A stretch of 64,000 bases of DNA from Pseudorhodoferax sp965279475 (GTDB lineage: Bacteria > Pseudomonadota > Gammaproteobacteria > Burkholderiales > Burkholderiaceae_C). Shown here piece by piece: positions 55,158-61,972 of the stretch (position 1 is its first letter; each line of letters opens with the position of its first letter). The stretch lies in assembly GCA_965279475.1 (NCBI GenBank), contig CBDIIA010000003.1, positions 3,286,001-3,350,000 of the forward strand, written 5' to 3'. The translations under genes and the position numbers were made by a program. The notes under the pieces were generated by a model. It was not told where the DNA came from. It saw only the letters and a list, made by a program, of their open reading frames with translations, and searched no databases.

Positions 55158-56027
55158 TCAGGGCGCCAGCTCCATCGAGGCCACGGGCTGCTGCGCCGGC
55201 GCGGGATGCTGGTGCGCGCTGTGCCAGTGCACCAGCTCGAGCCGGCCCGATGCATGCTCGACCAGCGCGCTCAGCGACTCGACCCAATCGCCATCGTTGC
55301 AGTAGAGCGTGCCGTCGATGTCGCGCATCTCGGCGCGGTGGATGTGGCCGCACACCACACCCTGGTAGCCGCGCTTGCGGGCCTCGCCGGCCACCGCCTC
55401 CTCGAACGCGGTGACGTAGTTGAGCGCCGTCTTGACCTTGTGCTTGAGGTAGGCCGACAGCGACCAGTACGGCAGGCCCAGGCGCGCGCGCAGGCGGTTC
55501 AGGTGCCGGTTCAGGCGCAGCGTCAGCTCGTACAGGTTGTCGCCCACATAGGCCAGCCACTTGGCGCACTGGATCACCGCGTCGAAATGGTCGCCGTGCA
55601 CCACCCACAGGCGGCGCCCGTCGGCCAGCGTGTGCACGGCTTCCTCGCGCACCTCGATACCGCCGAACTGGTGGCCTGTGAAGGCACGCGCGAACTCGTC
55701 GTGGTTGCCCGGGATGAACACCACCTGGCAGCCCTTGCGCGCGCGGCGCAGCAGCTTCTGCACCACGTCGTTGTGCGCCTGCGGCCAGTACCAGCGGCGG
55801 CGCAACTGCCAGCCATCGACGATGTCGCCGACCAGGTACAGCGTGTGGCTGGGGTAGGCCTTCAGGAAGTCGAGCAAGGCCTCGGCCTGGCAACCCGGTG
55901 TGCCCAGGTGCAGGTCGGAGATGAAGACGGCGCGGTAGCGTTCGCCCGGCCCGTCGTCGGCGCCCGCGCCGCCGTCGTCCGGGGCAGGCGGCGCCCAGAA
56001 ACCGGTGGCGTCGAACGCGGCCCGCAT
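55158..56027 (-). CDS. PlcP/LpxH-type metallophosphoesterase
   Basis: A 289-residue calcineurin-like phosphoesterase with the five-motif di-metal site: SDLHLGTPGCQAE, GDIVDGWQLRRRWYWPQAHN, PGNHDEF, VVHGDHFDAV, GHIHRAEM. Long helical insertions (KWLAYVGDNLYELTLRLN, LPYWSLSAYLKHKVKTALNY) place it nearer the PlcP-like group, phospholipases C that shed phospholipid head groups during phosphate starvation, than to LpxH of lipid A synthesis. Coupling (ATGA) to an OlsB-like gene under a PhoB-like promoter supports this reading. The LpxH role remains an alternative. Confidence 0.75.
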   Translation of the reverse strand: MRAAFDATGFWAPPAPDDGGAGADDGPGERYRAVFISDLHLGTPGCQAEALLDFLKAYPSHTLYLVGDIVDGWQLRRRWYWPQAHNDVVQKLLRRARKGCQVVFIPGNHDEFARAFTGHQFGGIEVREEAVHTLADGRRLWVVHGDHFDAVIQCAKWLAYVGDNLYELTLRLNRHLNRLRARLGLPYWSLSAYLKHKVKTALNYVTAFEEAVAGEARKRGYQGVVCGHIHRAEMRDIDGTLYCNDGDWVESLSALVEHASGRLELVHWHSAHQHPAPAQQPVASMELAP

Positions 56028-56923
56028 CAGAGGGCCTGCCGTCCGTTGCCCGCCGCGAAATGCTTGCGGTAGCGCGCCGGCAGGTCGGCGATGCGCATCA
56101 GCATCGGCAGATCGGCGGTGTTGAAATCCGGATCCCAGGCCGGTGGGCCCAGCACCTTGGCGCCCAGCCGCAGGTAACCCTTGATCAGCGCCGGCGGCTC
56201 GATGTCGAGCGTGCCGTCGAGCCGCTCGACCGGCAATGGCAGGCGCGGCAGCACGTGGTCGGTGATGGGGGCCAGGTGCGTGCGGCGCAGCTGGTTCCAG
56301 ATACTGGCCGCGGCATCGCCGCTGACCACGCCGTTGCGCAGCATCGGGATGCTGGCGCAGCCGATCATCGTGTCGAGCTGGTTGCGCAGCATGAACTCGG
56401 TGAGCCCACCCCACAGCGCCATGATCACGCCGCCGTGCCGGTGGTCCGGGTGCACGCAGCTGCGCCCCAGCTCGACCATGCGGCTGCGCAGATGGCGCAA
56501 ACGGGTCAGGTCGAACTCGGTGTCGCTGTAGGTGCTGCCCACGCGCTGCGCCTGCACCGGCGTCAGCACACGGTAGGTGCCGATCACCTCGCGCGTGTCG
56601 GCGTCGCGCACCAGCAGGTGTTCGCAGAAGTCGTCGAACAGGTCGACGTCGTGGCCGGCGAGCGGCGTGGACAGGCGCGCCCCCATCTCGCCGGCAAAGA
56701 CCTCGTGGCGCAGGCGCTGCGCCTCGCGGATCTCGTCCTGGTGCCGCGCCCAGCGCACCTCGATGCGCGGCCGGGTGGTCTGCACATCGCCGTCGTTGGC
56801 GGCCACCGTCTTGGGTTGTACCGGCGCGCCACGCAGCGCCTGGTCCCGCCGAAACAACCCCCGCAGCACGGACGCCGGCGCCATCGGCGACAGCGGCAAG
56901 GTCGGGGTAGGCAACTCTTTCAT
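56027..56923 (-). CDS. olsB: OlsB-like GNAT N-acyltransferase (ornithine lipid synthesis)
   Basis: A 298-residue acyltransferase of the OlsB/hemolysin-like acetyltransferase_5 family: EIREAQRLRHEVFAGEMGA, FDDFCEHLLVRD, VELGRSCVHPDHRHGGVIMA, LWGGLTEFMLRNQLDTMIGC, AWDPDFNTADLPMLM. OlsB uses acyl-ACP to make 3-hydroxyacyl-ornithine, the precursor of phosphorus-free ornithine lipids. Its stop overlaps the start of the metallophosphoesterase. Four PhoB-like units precede it. No olsA is in the window. Confidence 0.85.
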   Translation of the reverse strand: MKELPTPTLPLSPMAPASVLRGLFRRDQALRGAPVQPKTVAANDGDVQTTRPRIEVRWARHQDEIREAQRLRHEVFAGEMGARLSTPLAGHDVDLFDDFCEHLLVRDADTREVIGTYRVLTPVQAQRVGSTYSDTEFDLTRLRHLRSRMVELGRSCVHPDHRHGGVIMALWGGLTEFMLRNQLDTMIGCASIPMLRNGVVSGDAAASIWNQLRRTHLAPITDHVLPRLPLPVERLDGTLDIEPPALIKGYLRLGAKVLGPPAWDPDFNTADLPMLMRIADLPARYRKHFAAGNGRQAL

Positions 56924-56986
56924 GTTCTGGCTCCTTGGTCGGCGCTGTGCGGGCGCAAGCGCGTGGAGCCAGTGTGAAGAGGGCGC

Positions 56987-57026
56987 GTGACGTGAAGGTG
57001 TCGGTTGGGTGGCGGTTGTGTGACAG
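56987..57026 (-). promoter_or_regulatory. Tandem PhoB boxes upstream of olsB-plcP
   Basis: On the minus strand four 7-base units follow each other every 11 bases: CTGTCAC, CCGCCAC, CCGACAC, ACGTCAC, with 4-base linkers. This is two Pho boxes back to back. The last unit ends 63 bases before the olsB ATG, and a -10-like CACACT follows 10 bases after it. Confidence 0.7.
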
Positions 57027-57053
57027 GGCGCCGCGGGGTGAGAGAGGGATTCT

Positions 57054-57084
57054 GAAAAGACGAAGGCCGCATGTAGCGGCCTTC
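57054..57084 (-). terminator. Rho-independent terminator of tracrRNA
   Basis: A perfect 9-base stem GAAGGCCGC / GCGGCCTTC with a TACAT loop (minus strand) is followed by GTCTTTT. It forms the 3' end of the tracrRNA. Confidence 0.9.
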
Positions 57085-57141
57085 CATTTGGTGCATCTTT
57101 CAGCTTGTTAGCGTCCAGAGCGCATATCCCAATCGATAAAC
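57055..57141 (-). ncRNA. tracrRNA: tracrRNA, short form
   Basis: The anti-repeat at 57107-57135 (minus strand, CGATTGGGATATGCGCTCTG then GACGCTAAC) is complementary to the 5' part of the crRNA repeat. A bulge sits between the long upper duplex and the GUU:AAC lower stem. The tail AAGCTGAAAGATGCACC resembles the conserved UCUGAAAAGAUGUGCC nexus of Neisseria tracrRNA, and the terminator follows. A promoter (TTGCCA, 18 bases, TATAGT) would start transcription at about 57141, giving about 87 nt. Confidence 0.85.
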
Positions 57142-57147
57142 GAGCGG

Positions 57148-57177
57148 ACTATACGCCTTGGGGCGATGACTTGGCAA
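57148..57177 (-). promoter_or_regulatory. Promoter of short tracrRNA
   Basis: The -35 TTGCCA (57177-57172) and -10 TATAGT (57153-57148), each 5 of 6 to consensus, are 18 bases apart. The predicted start is the G at 57141, just before the anti-repeat. Confidence 0.7.
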
Positions 57178-57181
57178 TAAA

Positions 57182-57208
57182 GATTGGGATATGCACTCTG
57201 AGCGGAAC
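57182..57208 (-). repeat. Degenerate CRISPR repeat upstream of the anti-repeat
   Basis: On the minus strand it begins GTTCCG like the array repeat in crRNA orientation and differs at three positions (GC to CT, C to T). It is the inverted complement of the anti-repeat at 57107-57135 and can form a hairpin of about 19 base pairs with it. Confidence 0.85.
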
Positions 57209-57268
57209 TACAGAATCTATTCCTGTGCAAAGTCGGGAAGTAGATGCTGTACAAGTTGCCCATGCAAA

Positions 57269-57298
57269 ATTTTACCCCATACAGAATCTAATTTACAA
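57269..57298 (-). promoter_or_regulatory. Candidate promoter of long tracrRNA
   Basis: TTGTAA (57298-57293, 4 of 6) and TAAAAT (57274-57269, 5 of 6) are separated by 18 bases. The 11-base guide match at 57280-57290 lies within the spacer. The -35 element overlaps that of the divergent cas9 promoter. Confidence 0.5.
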
Positions 57299-57320
57299 AT
57301 CGGCGACGCAAGACTATGCT
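57292..57320 (+). promoter_or_regulatory. Candidate cas9 promoter
   Basis: TTTACA (57292-57297, 5 of 6) and TATGCT (57315-57320, 4 of 6) are separated by 17 bases. The predicted start is near 57327, giving a leader of about 240 bases before the cas9 ATG. A 20-base protospacer ending at the 11-base match (57280) would cover the -35 element. Confidence 0.5.
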
Positions 57321-57341
57321 TTGGTCGTTTTCGCAAGAGAG

Positions 57342-57366
57342 CTCCCGGTGTCGCGAGCACCGGGAG
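57342..57366 (+). other. Hairpin in the cas9 leader
   Basis: CTCCCGGTG (57342-57350) and CACCGGGAG (57358-57366) form a perfect 9-base stem with loop TCGCGAG. No T-tract follows, so it is a structural element rather than a terminator. Confidence 0.6.
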
Positions 57367-57463
57367 TTCTAGAAGCCAGCGCCCCGCCTGGGCAATACGT
57401 GGCTATCAGTGCCATGAGAAAGGATGCATATGTGGTTACCCATCACATGATCAGAAGACTCTT

Positions 57464-57509
57464 GGCTCCGGTCGTCCTTCGAAGTGAGGACGACCGGAGC
57501 CTGATTTTC
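57464..57509 (+). terminator. Terminator-like hairpin just upstream of cas9
   Basis: A perfect 15-base stem, GGCTCCGGTCGTCCT with AGGACGACCGGAGCC, has an 8-base loop and is followed by TGATTTTC. The T-run is short and interrupted, so partial termination (attenuation) is possible. It ends 62 bases before the cas9 ATG; 57510-57570 holds the leader end with the GGGGAGGGA ribosome site. Confidence 0.5.
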
Positions 57510-57570
57510 ATCTAAAAGGGCTCATACCAAAAGAACAGACTTGCCCAAGACGGGCTGTGGGGAGGGACGA

Positions 57571-60500
57571 ATGAACGCCATGCGCTATCGGCTTGCGCTT
57601 GACTTGGGCTCGACATCATTGGGTTGGGCCATGGTGCGACTCAATGCAGACAACAATCCATGCGCCGTGATCAAGGCGGGAGTCCGGATCTTTCCGGACG
57701 GACGCAATCCCAAAGACGGTTCGTCGCTGGCAGTCACTCGCCGAGCGGCAAGAGGCATGCGCCGACGCCGGGACCGCTTGCTCAAGCGCAAGGCTCGCAT
57801 CACAGAATCATTGATTCGCCATGGGTTCTTCCCCGGCGATACCGCGGCGCGGAAAGCACTTGAAACTCTGAATCCGTATCAACTCCGCGCCAAAGGCCTG
57901 GACGAATCGCTCGCGCCACACGAGTTCGGTCGCGCACTGTTCCACATCAACCAGCGCCGCGGCTTCAAGAGCAATCGCAAGACCGACAAGAAGGACAACG
58001 ACAGTGGCGCATTGAAGGCAGCTATCAGGACGCTACGCGAAGCGCTGGCATCGGGAGGCTGCCGCACGGTTGGCGAGCTTCTGCATCAACGCATGGCAGG
58101 TGGTGGCAAGGTACGGGCTCGATACCGGGAGCAGAAAACCACCAAGGAGGACGGAAAGACGCGCATCGACAAAAGCTACGACCTGTACATGGATCGGGCG
58201 ATGATCGAGGCGGAGTTTGATGCTCTGTGGGCCAAGCAGAAATCCCTCAACCCTGCGCTCTTCAATGAGGACGCCCGAGCCGATCTTCGAGACACGCTTT
58301 TGTTTCAGCGCCCGCTGAAGCCGGTCAAGCCCGGTCGCTGCACTTTGCTCCCGGATGAAGAACGGGCCCCGCTCGCGCTGCCGAGCACGCAGCGCTTTCG
58401 CATCTACCAGGAACTGAACAACCTGCGCATTCTTCGGAATGGTCTCAAGGAAGAGACTCTGACCCTGGCGCAACGCGACTCGCTTGCCGAAGCCCTGGAA
58501 GAAAACAGCAAACGCACCTTCACGCAGATCAAGGCTCTGCTGGGTATCGGCGGTGCGGTGCAATTCAATTTTGAAGATCCGAAACGCCAGGAACTCAAAG
58601 GCAATGTGACCACTGCGATCCTGAGCAAGGCGCAATACTTTGGCAAGGCATGGAGTGGCTTCGACGAAGCACTGCAAGACGAGATCGTGCTTCAGTTGGT
58701 AACACAGGAAAATGAAGCCACCCTGATCGGATGGCTTCAACGGACGACGGGGGTCGATGAAAAACACGCAGAAGCGCTGGCAAACGTCGGCCTGCCTGAA
58801 GGCTACGGTGCGTTGAGTACGAAGGCTCTTGGCCGCATCCTGCCCGAGCTACGGCGCGATGTGATGACCTACGACAAAGCCGTGTTGGCCGCTGGCTTCG
58901 AACACCACAGCCATATCAGCGCGGCGAATACCGGAGAGATCTTGCCGGCCCTGCCCTACTACGGACTTCCGCTTCAGCGGCATGTTAGTTTTGGTTCTGG
59001 CAGGCAGGAAGACAATGAGGAGAAGCGCTATGGCCGAATTGCCAACCCCACCGTGCACATCGGCCTCAATCAAGTACGCGTCGTGGTCAACGGAATCATC
59101 AAACGCTATGGCCATCCCAGCGAAGTGATCGTGGAAGTTGCGCGCGACTTGAAGCAGAGCAGGGATCAGCGCGAAGAAGCCAACAAACGCCAGGCAGAAA
59201 ATCAACGGAGGAATGCGCGCATTCGGCAATCGATCGCCGGTGTGCTGGGAATGCCAGAGGAGCGCGTCAGGACGGCAGACATCCAGAAATGGATTCTGTG
59301 GGAAGAGCTCAGCTTTGACCCGGCGAATCGCCGCTGCCCCTACAGCGGCGAACAGATCAGCGCCGAGAAGTTACTGGCTCCGGATGGCGGCGTGGAGATC
59401 GAACACATTCTGCCGTTTGCCCGCACCCTCGACGACAGCCTGAACAACAAGACCGTGTCGATGCGCTGGGCCAACCGCATCAAGGCCAACATGACACCGG
59501 CCGAAGCGTTCGGCCGCGAATCGGTCTCAGGGTGCAAGTACCAGGAAATTCTTGACCGGGCCGCACTGATGCCCAAACTCAAGCGATACCGATTCGCGGA
59601 GGATGGCTACGAACGGTGGCTGAAAGACGACAAGAGTTTTCTCGCAAGGGCGCTGAACGATACGCGCTACCTGTCACGCATTGCCCGTGAATATCTGAGC
59701 CTGATCTGCCCACAGGGCACACGAGTGATTCCCGGACAGATGACGGCCATGCTCCGTGGCAGGTTTGGCCTGAACGGCATTCTCGGCATTACGGGCGAAA
59801 AAAATCGTGAAGACCATCGGCATCACTCTGTAGACGCTTGTGTGGTGGGGGTCACAGACCAAGGCTTGCTTCAGCGCTTTGCCAAAGCCAGCGCCAGCGC
59901 TCGGGAGCAACAGCTCGACCGGTTGGTCGAAACGATGCCCGACCCCTGGCCTAACTACCGGGAGCATGTGCGCCGCGCCGTCAACAACATCTGGATCAGC
60001 TTCAAACCGGACCACAGCCATGAGGGCGCCATGCACAACGATACGGCCTATGCCTTGCTCGGCAATGGCCGCGTGGGGCTGCACAAGTCCGTCGAAGGGA
60101 AACGCACCTATCTTGAATCGAACCTGAAAGTCATCGAGTTCACCAGCCAGAAGAGTGGCGAACGCCACGGATTGCTGCCGGACGGCACGCCCCGCCCTTA
60201 CAAGGGCTACAAGGGCGACAGCAACTATTGCATCGAAATCATCCGAACAGACGCGGGCAAGTGGGATTGGGAAGTGGTGTCCACATTCGAGGCCTATCAG
60301 GCGGTGAGGACTGGTGGCCAAGCACGACTTCGCCATCCGGGCCTGAGCATGAGCGGCAAGCCCCTGGTCATGCGTCTCGTGATTGGTGACTACCTAAGAG
60401 CGAACTTCAAAGGCGAAATGCGCTTGCTGTCCGTCAAGAAAATTAAATCGAATGGCGGGATCTTCGTGGCGCAGCACAACGAGGGCAACGTACGGCAGCG

Positions 60501-60627
60501 AGAAGATGAAAAAGATCCGAGTCTGATCTACGGATCGTTTTCTGCAGGTTCGCTGCAAAAGGCGCAGGGGCGTTATGTGACCGTTTCGCCCATCGGCGAA
60601 CTGCACGACCCCGGGTTCAAAGGGTAA
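57571..60627 (+). CDS. cas9: Cas9 endonuclease, type II-C
   Basis: A 1018-residue compact Cas9. The start ATG at 57571 has GGAGG 5 bases upstream; an in-frame TTG at 57541 is less likely. RuvC-I is at D11 (LALDLGSTSLGW), an Arg-rich bridge helix at about 57-77 (RRAARGMRRRRDRLLKRKAR), RuvC-II at E522 (VIVEVARDL), HNH at H612 (VEIEHILPFARTLDD with NNKT after it), and RuvC-III at H752/D755 (DHRHHSVDACVVG). All catalytic residues are present; the HNH Asp before His is Glu. The length and the cas9-cas1-cas2 order without csn2/cas4 are type II-C. GC is lower than the flanking genes, suggesting horizontal acquisition. Confidence 0.97.
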   Translation: MNAMRYRLALDLGSTSLGWAMVRLNADNNPCAVIKAGVRIFPDGRNPKDGSSLAVTRRAARGMRRRRDRLLKRKARITESLIRHGFFPGDTAARKALETLNPYQLRAKGLDESLAPHEFGRALFHINQRRGFKSNRKTDKKDNDSGALKAAIRTLREALASGGCRTVGELLHQRMAGGGKVRARYREQKTTKEDGKTRIDKSYDLYMDRAMIEAEFDALWAKQKSLNPALFNEDARADLRDTLLFQRPLKPVKPGRCTLLPDEERAPLALPSTQRFRIYQELNNLRILRNGLKEETLTLAQRDSLAEALEENSKRTFTQIKALLGIGGAVQFNFEDPKRQELKGNVTTAILSKAQYFGKAWSGFDEALQDEIVLQLVTQENEATLIGWLQRTTGVDEKHAEALANVGLPEGYGALSTKALGRILPELRRDVMTYDKAVLAAGFEHHSHISAANTGEILPALPYYGLPLQRHVSFGSGRQEDNEEKRYGRIANPTVHIGLNQVRVVVNGIIKRYGHPSEVIVEVARDLKQSRDQREEANKRQAENQRRNARIRQSIAGVLGMPEERVRTADIQKWILWEELSFDPANRRCPYSGEQISAEKLLAPDGGVEIEHILPFARTLDDSLNNKTVSMRWANRIKANMTPAEAFGRESVSGCKYQEILDRAALMPKLKRYRFAEDGYERWLKDDKSFLARALNDTRYLSRIAREYLSLICPQGTRVIPGQMTAMLRGRFGLNGILGITGEKNREDHRHHSVDACVVGVTDQGLLQRFAKASASAREQQLDRLVETMPDPWPNYREHVRRAVNNIWISFKPDHSHEGAMHNDTAYALLGNGRVGLHKSVEGKRTYLESNLKVIEFTSQKSGERHGLLPDGTPRPYKGYKGDSNYCIEIIRTDAGKWDWEVVSTFEAYQAVRTGGQARLRHPGLSMSGKPLVMRLVIGDYLRANFKGEMRLLSVKKIKSNGGIFVAQHNEGNVRQREDEKDPSLIYGSFSAGSLQKAQGRYVTVSPIGELHDPGFKG

Positions 60628-60632
60628 TTCGC

Positions 60633-61562
60633 ATGATCGGGCGCATCGTGGAAGTGGCCGACGACCGGCGCCATCTGTTCATGCACCGCGGCTTCATGGT
60701 GGTGCAGGACACCGAAGGCGAGCGCAAGGAGCTGGGACAGATTCCACTCGACGACATCGCCGCCGTCATTGCCAATGCACACGGGCTCTCTTACACCAAC
60801 AACCTGCTGGTTGCCCTGGCGCAGCGCGGTGCGCCGTTCGTGCTGTGCGCCGCCAATCACAACGCCGTGGGCATGCTGTTGCCGATCGAGGGCAACTTCG
60901 AGCAGTCCAAGCGCATCGAGGCGCAGATCGCAGCCAGCCTCCCCACGCACAAGCGCCTGTGGGCGACCGTGGTACGGTCCAAACTGGAGCAGCAGGCAGC
61001 AGCGCTGGAAGCGACGGGCGGCCCGACGGCGCCGTTGTCGGCGCTGGCCCGGCGCGTCAAGAGCGGCGACCCTGAAAATCTCGAAGCGCAGGGAGCACGC
61101 CGCTACTGGGGTCTGCTGTTCGGAGACAGCTTTCGGCGCGACCAGGACGGCGGCGGCCTCAATGCCCTGTTGAACTATGGCTACACGGTACTGCGCGCCA
61201 CCACGGCCCGCGCCGTGATCGCCGCGGGCCTGCATCCCAGCATCGGCTTGCACCACAGCCACGACAACAACGCGATGCGACTGGTCGACGATCTGATGGA
61301 GCCGTTTCGGCCGGTCATCGACCTGAAGGTCTGGCAGCTCCAGCGCAATCGTGAGGACCAGGTGACGCCGGACACCAAACGCGCCCTGGTGCGCACTCTT
61401 TACGACGACATGCAGACGGACGCGGGTGCGACGCCGGTGATGGTGTGCGTCCAAAGACTCACCACCTCGCTGGCGCAGGTGTATCTGGGCGAACGCGACA
61501 AACTGGATCTTCCGCTACCCGGCCTCCCTTTGTCGCTGGCATCTGCGCTACAAGATGAGTAG
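60633..61562 (+). CDS. cas1: Cas1 integrase, type II
   Basis: A 309-residue Cas1 starting 5 bases after cas9. Catalytic residues are visible: Glu151 (LEAQGARRYW), the histidines at 207-208 (GLHHSH) and Glu223 (DLMEPFRP). NALLNYGYTVLRA is the conserved alpha-helical signature. With Cas2 it integrates new spacers at the leader end of the array. Confidence 0.97.
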   Translation: MIGRIVEVADDRRHLFMHRGFMVVQDTEGERKELGQIPLDDIAAVIANAHGLSYTNNLLVALAQRGAPFVLCAANHNAVGMLLPIEGNFEQSKRIEAQIAASLPTHKRLWATVVRSKLEQQAAALEATGGPTAPLSALARRVKSGDPENLEAQGARRYWGLLFGDSFRRDQDGGGLNALLNYGYTVLRATTARAVIAAGLHPSIGLHHSHDNNAMRLVDDLMEPFRPVIDLKVWQLQRNREDQVTPDTKRALVRTLYDDMQTDAGATPVMVCVQRLTTSLAQVYLGERDKLDLPLPGLPLSLASALQDE

Positions 61563-61574
61563 CGGGATCGCCCC

Positions 61575-61901
61575 ATGCTGTCTGGCTATCGGCTCATGTG
61601 GATGATCGTGATGTTCGATCTGCCCGTGGTCGAAAAAGCGGAACGCCGCGCCGCGACCGAGTTTCGCAACGCCTTGCTCGACATGGGGTTCGAGATGAGC
61701 CAGTTCAGCGTGTACATGCGCTTCTGCACCAGCCCCATGCAGGTGGACACCTACTGCAAACGCGTGGAGCACGCCTTGCCCTTGGGCGGGAAGGTGAATA
61801 TCCTCCAGTTCACGGACAAACAGTACGAACGGATCATGAGTTTTCACGGAAAAGCCAAACAACCGGCGAACAAAACGCCCGACCAGTTCGATCTTTTCTG
61901 A
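61575..61901 (+). CDS. cas2: Cas2, type II
   Basis: A 108-residue Cas2 (YRLMWMIVMFDLPVVEKAER with the conserved Asp, FRNALLDMGFEMSQFSVYMR, VNILQFTDKQYERIMSFHG). It starts 12 bases after cas1 and is the last cas gene. The type II-like C-terminus (QPANKTPDQFDLF) is typical. It forms the Cas1-Cas2 integration complex. Confidence 0.95.
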   Translation: MLSGYRLMWMIVMFDLPVVEKAERRAATEFRNALLDMGFEMSQFSVYMRFCTSPMQVDTYCKRVEHALPLGGKVNILQFTDKQYERIMSFHGKAKQPANKTPDQFDLF

Positions 61902-61933
61902 TCCATGCGTCACGTTTTTCAAACCCAGAAAAC

Positions 61934-61959
61934 GAAAAACCCCTTGATAAATCAAGGGG
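61934..61959 (-). terminator. Rho-independent terminator of the CRISPR array transcript
   Basis: On the minus strand CCCCTTGAT, loop TT, ATCAAGGGG (9-base perfect stem) is followed by TTTTTCGTTTT. It lies 14 bases beyond the cas2-proximal repeat and would end transcripts coming leftward through the array. On the plus strand there is no T-tract after the stem. Confidence 0.9.
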
Positions 61960-61972
61960 CTATCGCAGCGCT

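Larger units (their letters stand above)
57055..57262 (-). ncRNA. Putative long-form tracrRNA resembling a natural single guide (tracr-L-like)
   Basis: Upstream of the anti-repeat on the same strand, 57182-57208 reads GTTCCGCTCAGAGTGCATAT then CCCAATC. This is a copy of the crRNA-orientation repeat start with 3 changes in 27 bases. Linked by about 45 bases to the anti-repeat, it can pair with it intramolecularly to mimic crRNA:tracrRNA. The preceding bases would be a guide; its 3' 11 bases (TAGATTCTGTA, 57219-57209) recur at 57290-57280 in the promoter region. A promoter at 57269-57298 would start this transcript at about 57262 (about 208 nt). Existence of the RNA is inferred. Confidence 0.6.

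Noticed and set aside
57180..57260. tracrRNA on the plus strand using the repeat-like sequence at 57182-57208 as anti-repeat
   Set aside because: It would lack a nearby terminator and the conserved nexus. The minus-strand alternative has anti-repeat, nexus, terminator and promoter in the right order.
57105..57515. An open frame of about 136 codons between the tracrRNA and cas9
   Set aside because: It starts inside the tracrRNA with a TTG, has no ribosome site, overlaps promoter-like elements and two perfect hairpins, and matches no family. It is treated as non-coding, although a low-GC relic gene cannot be excluded.
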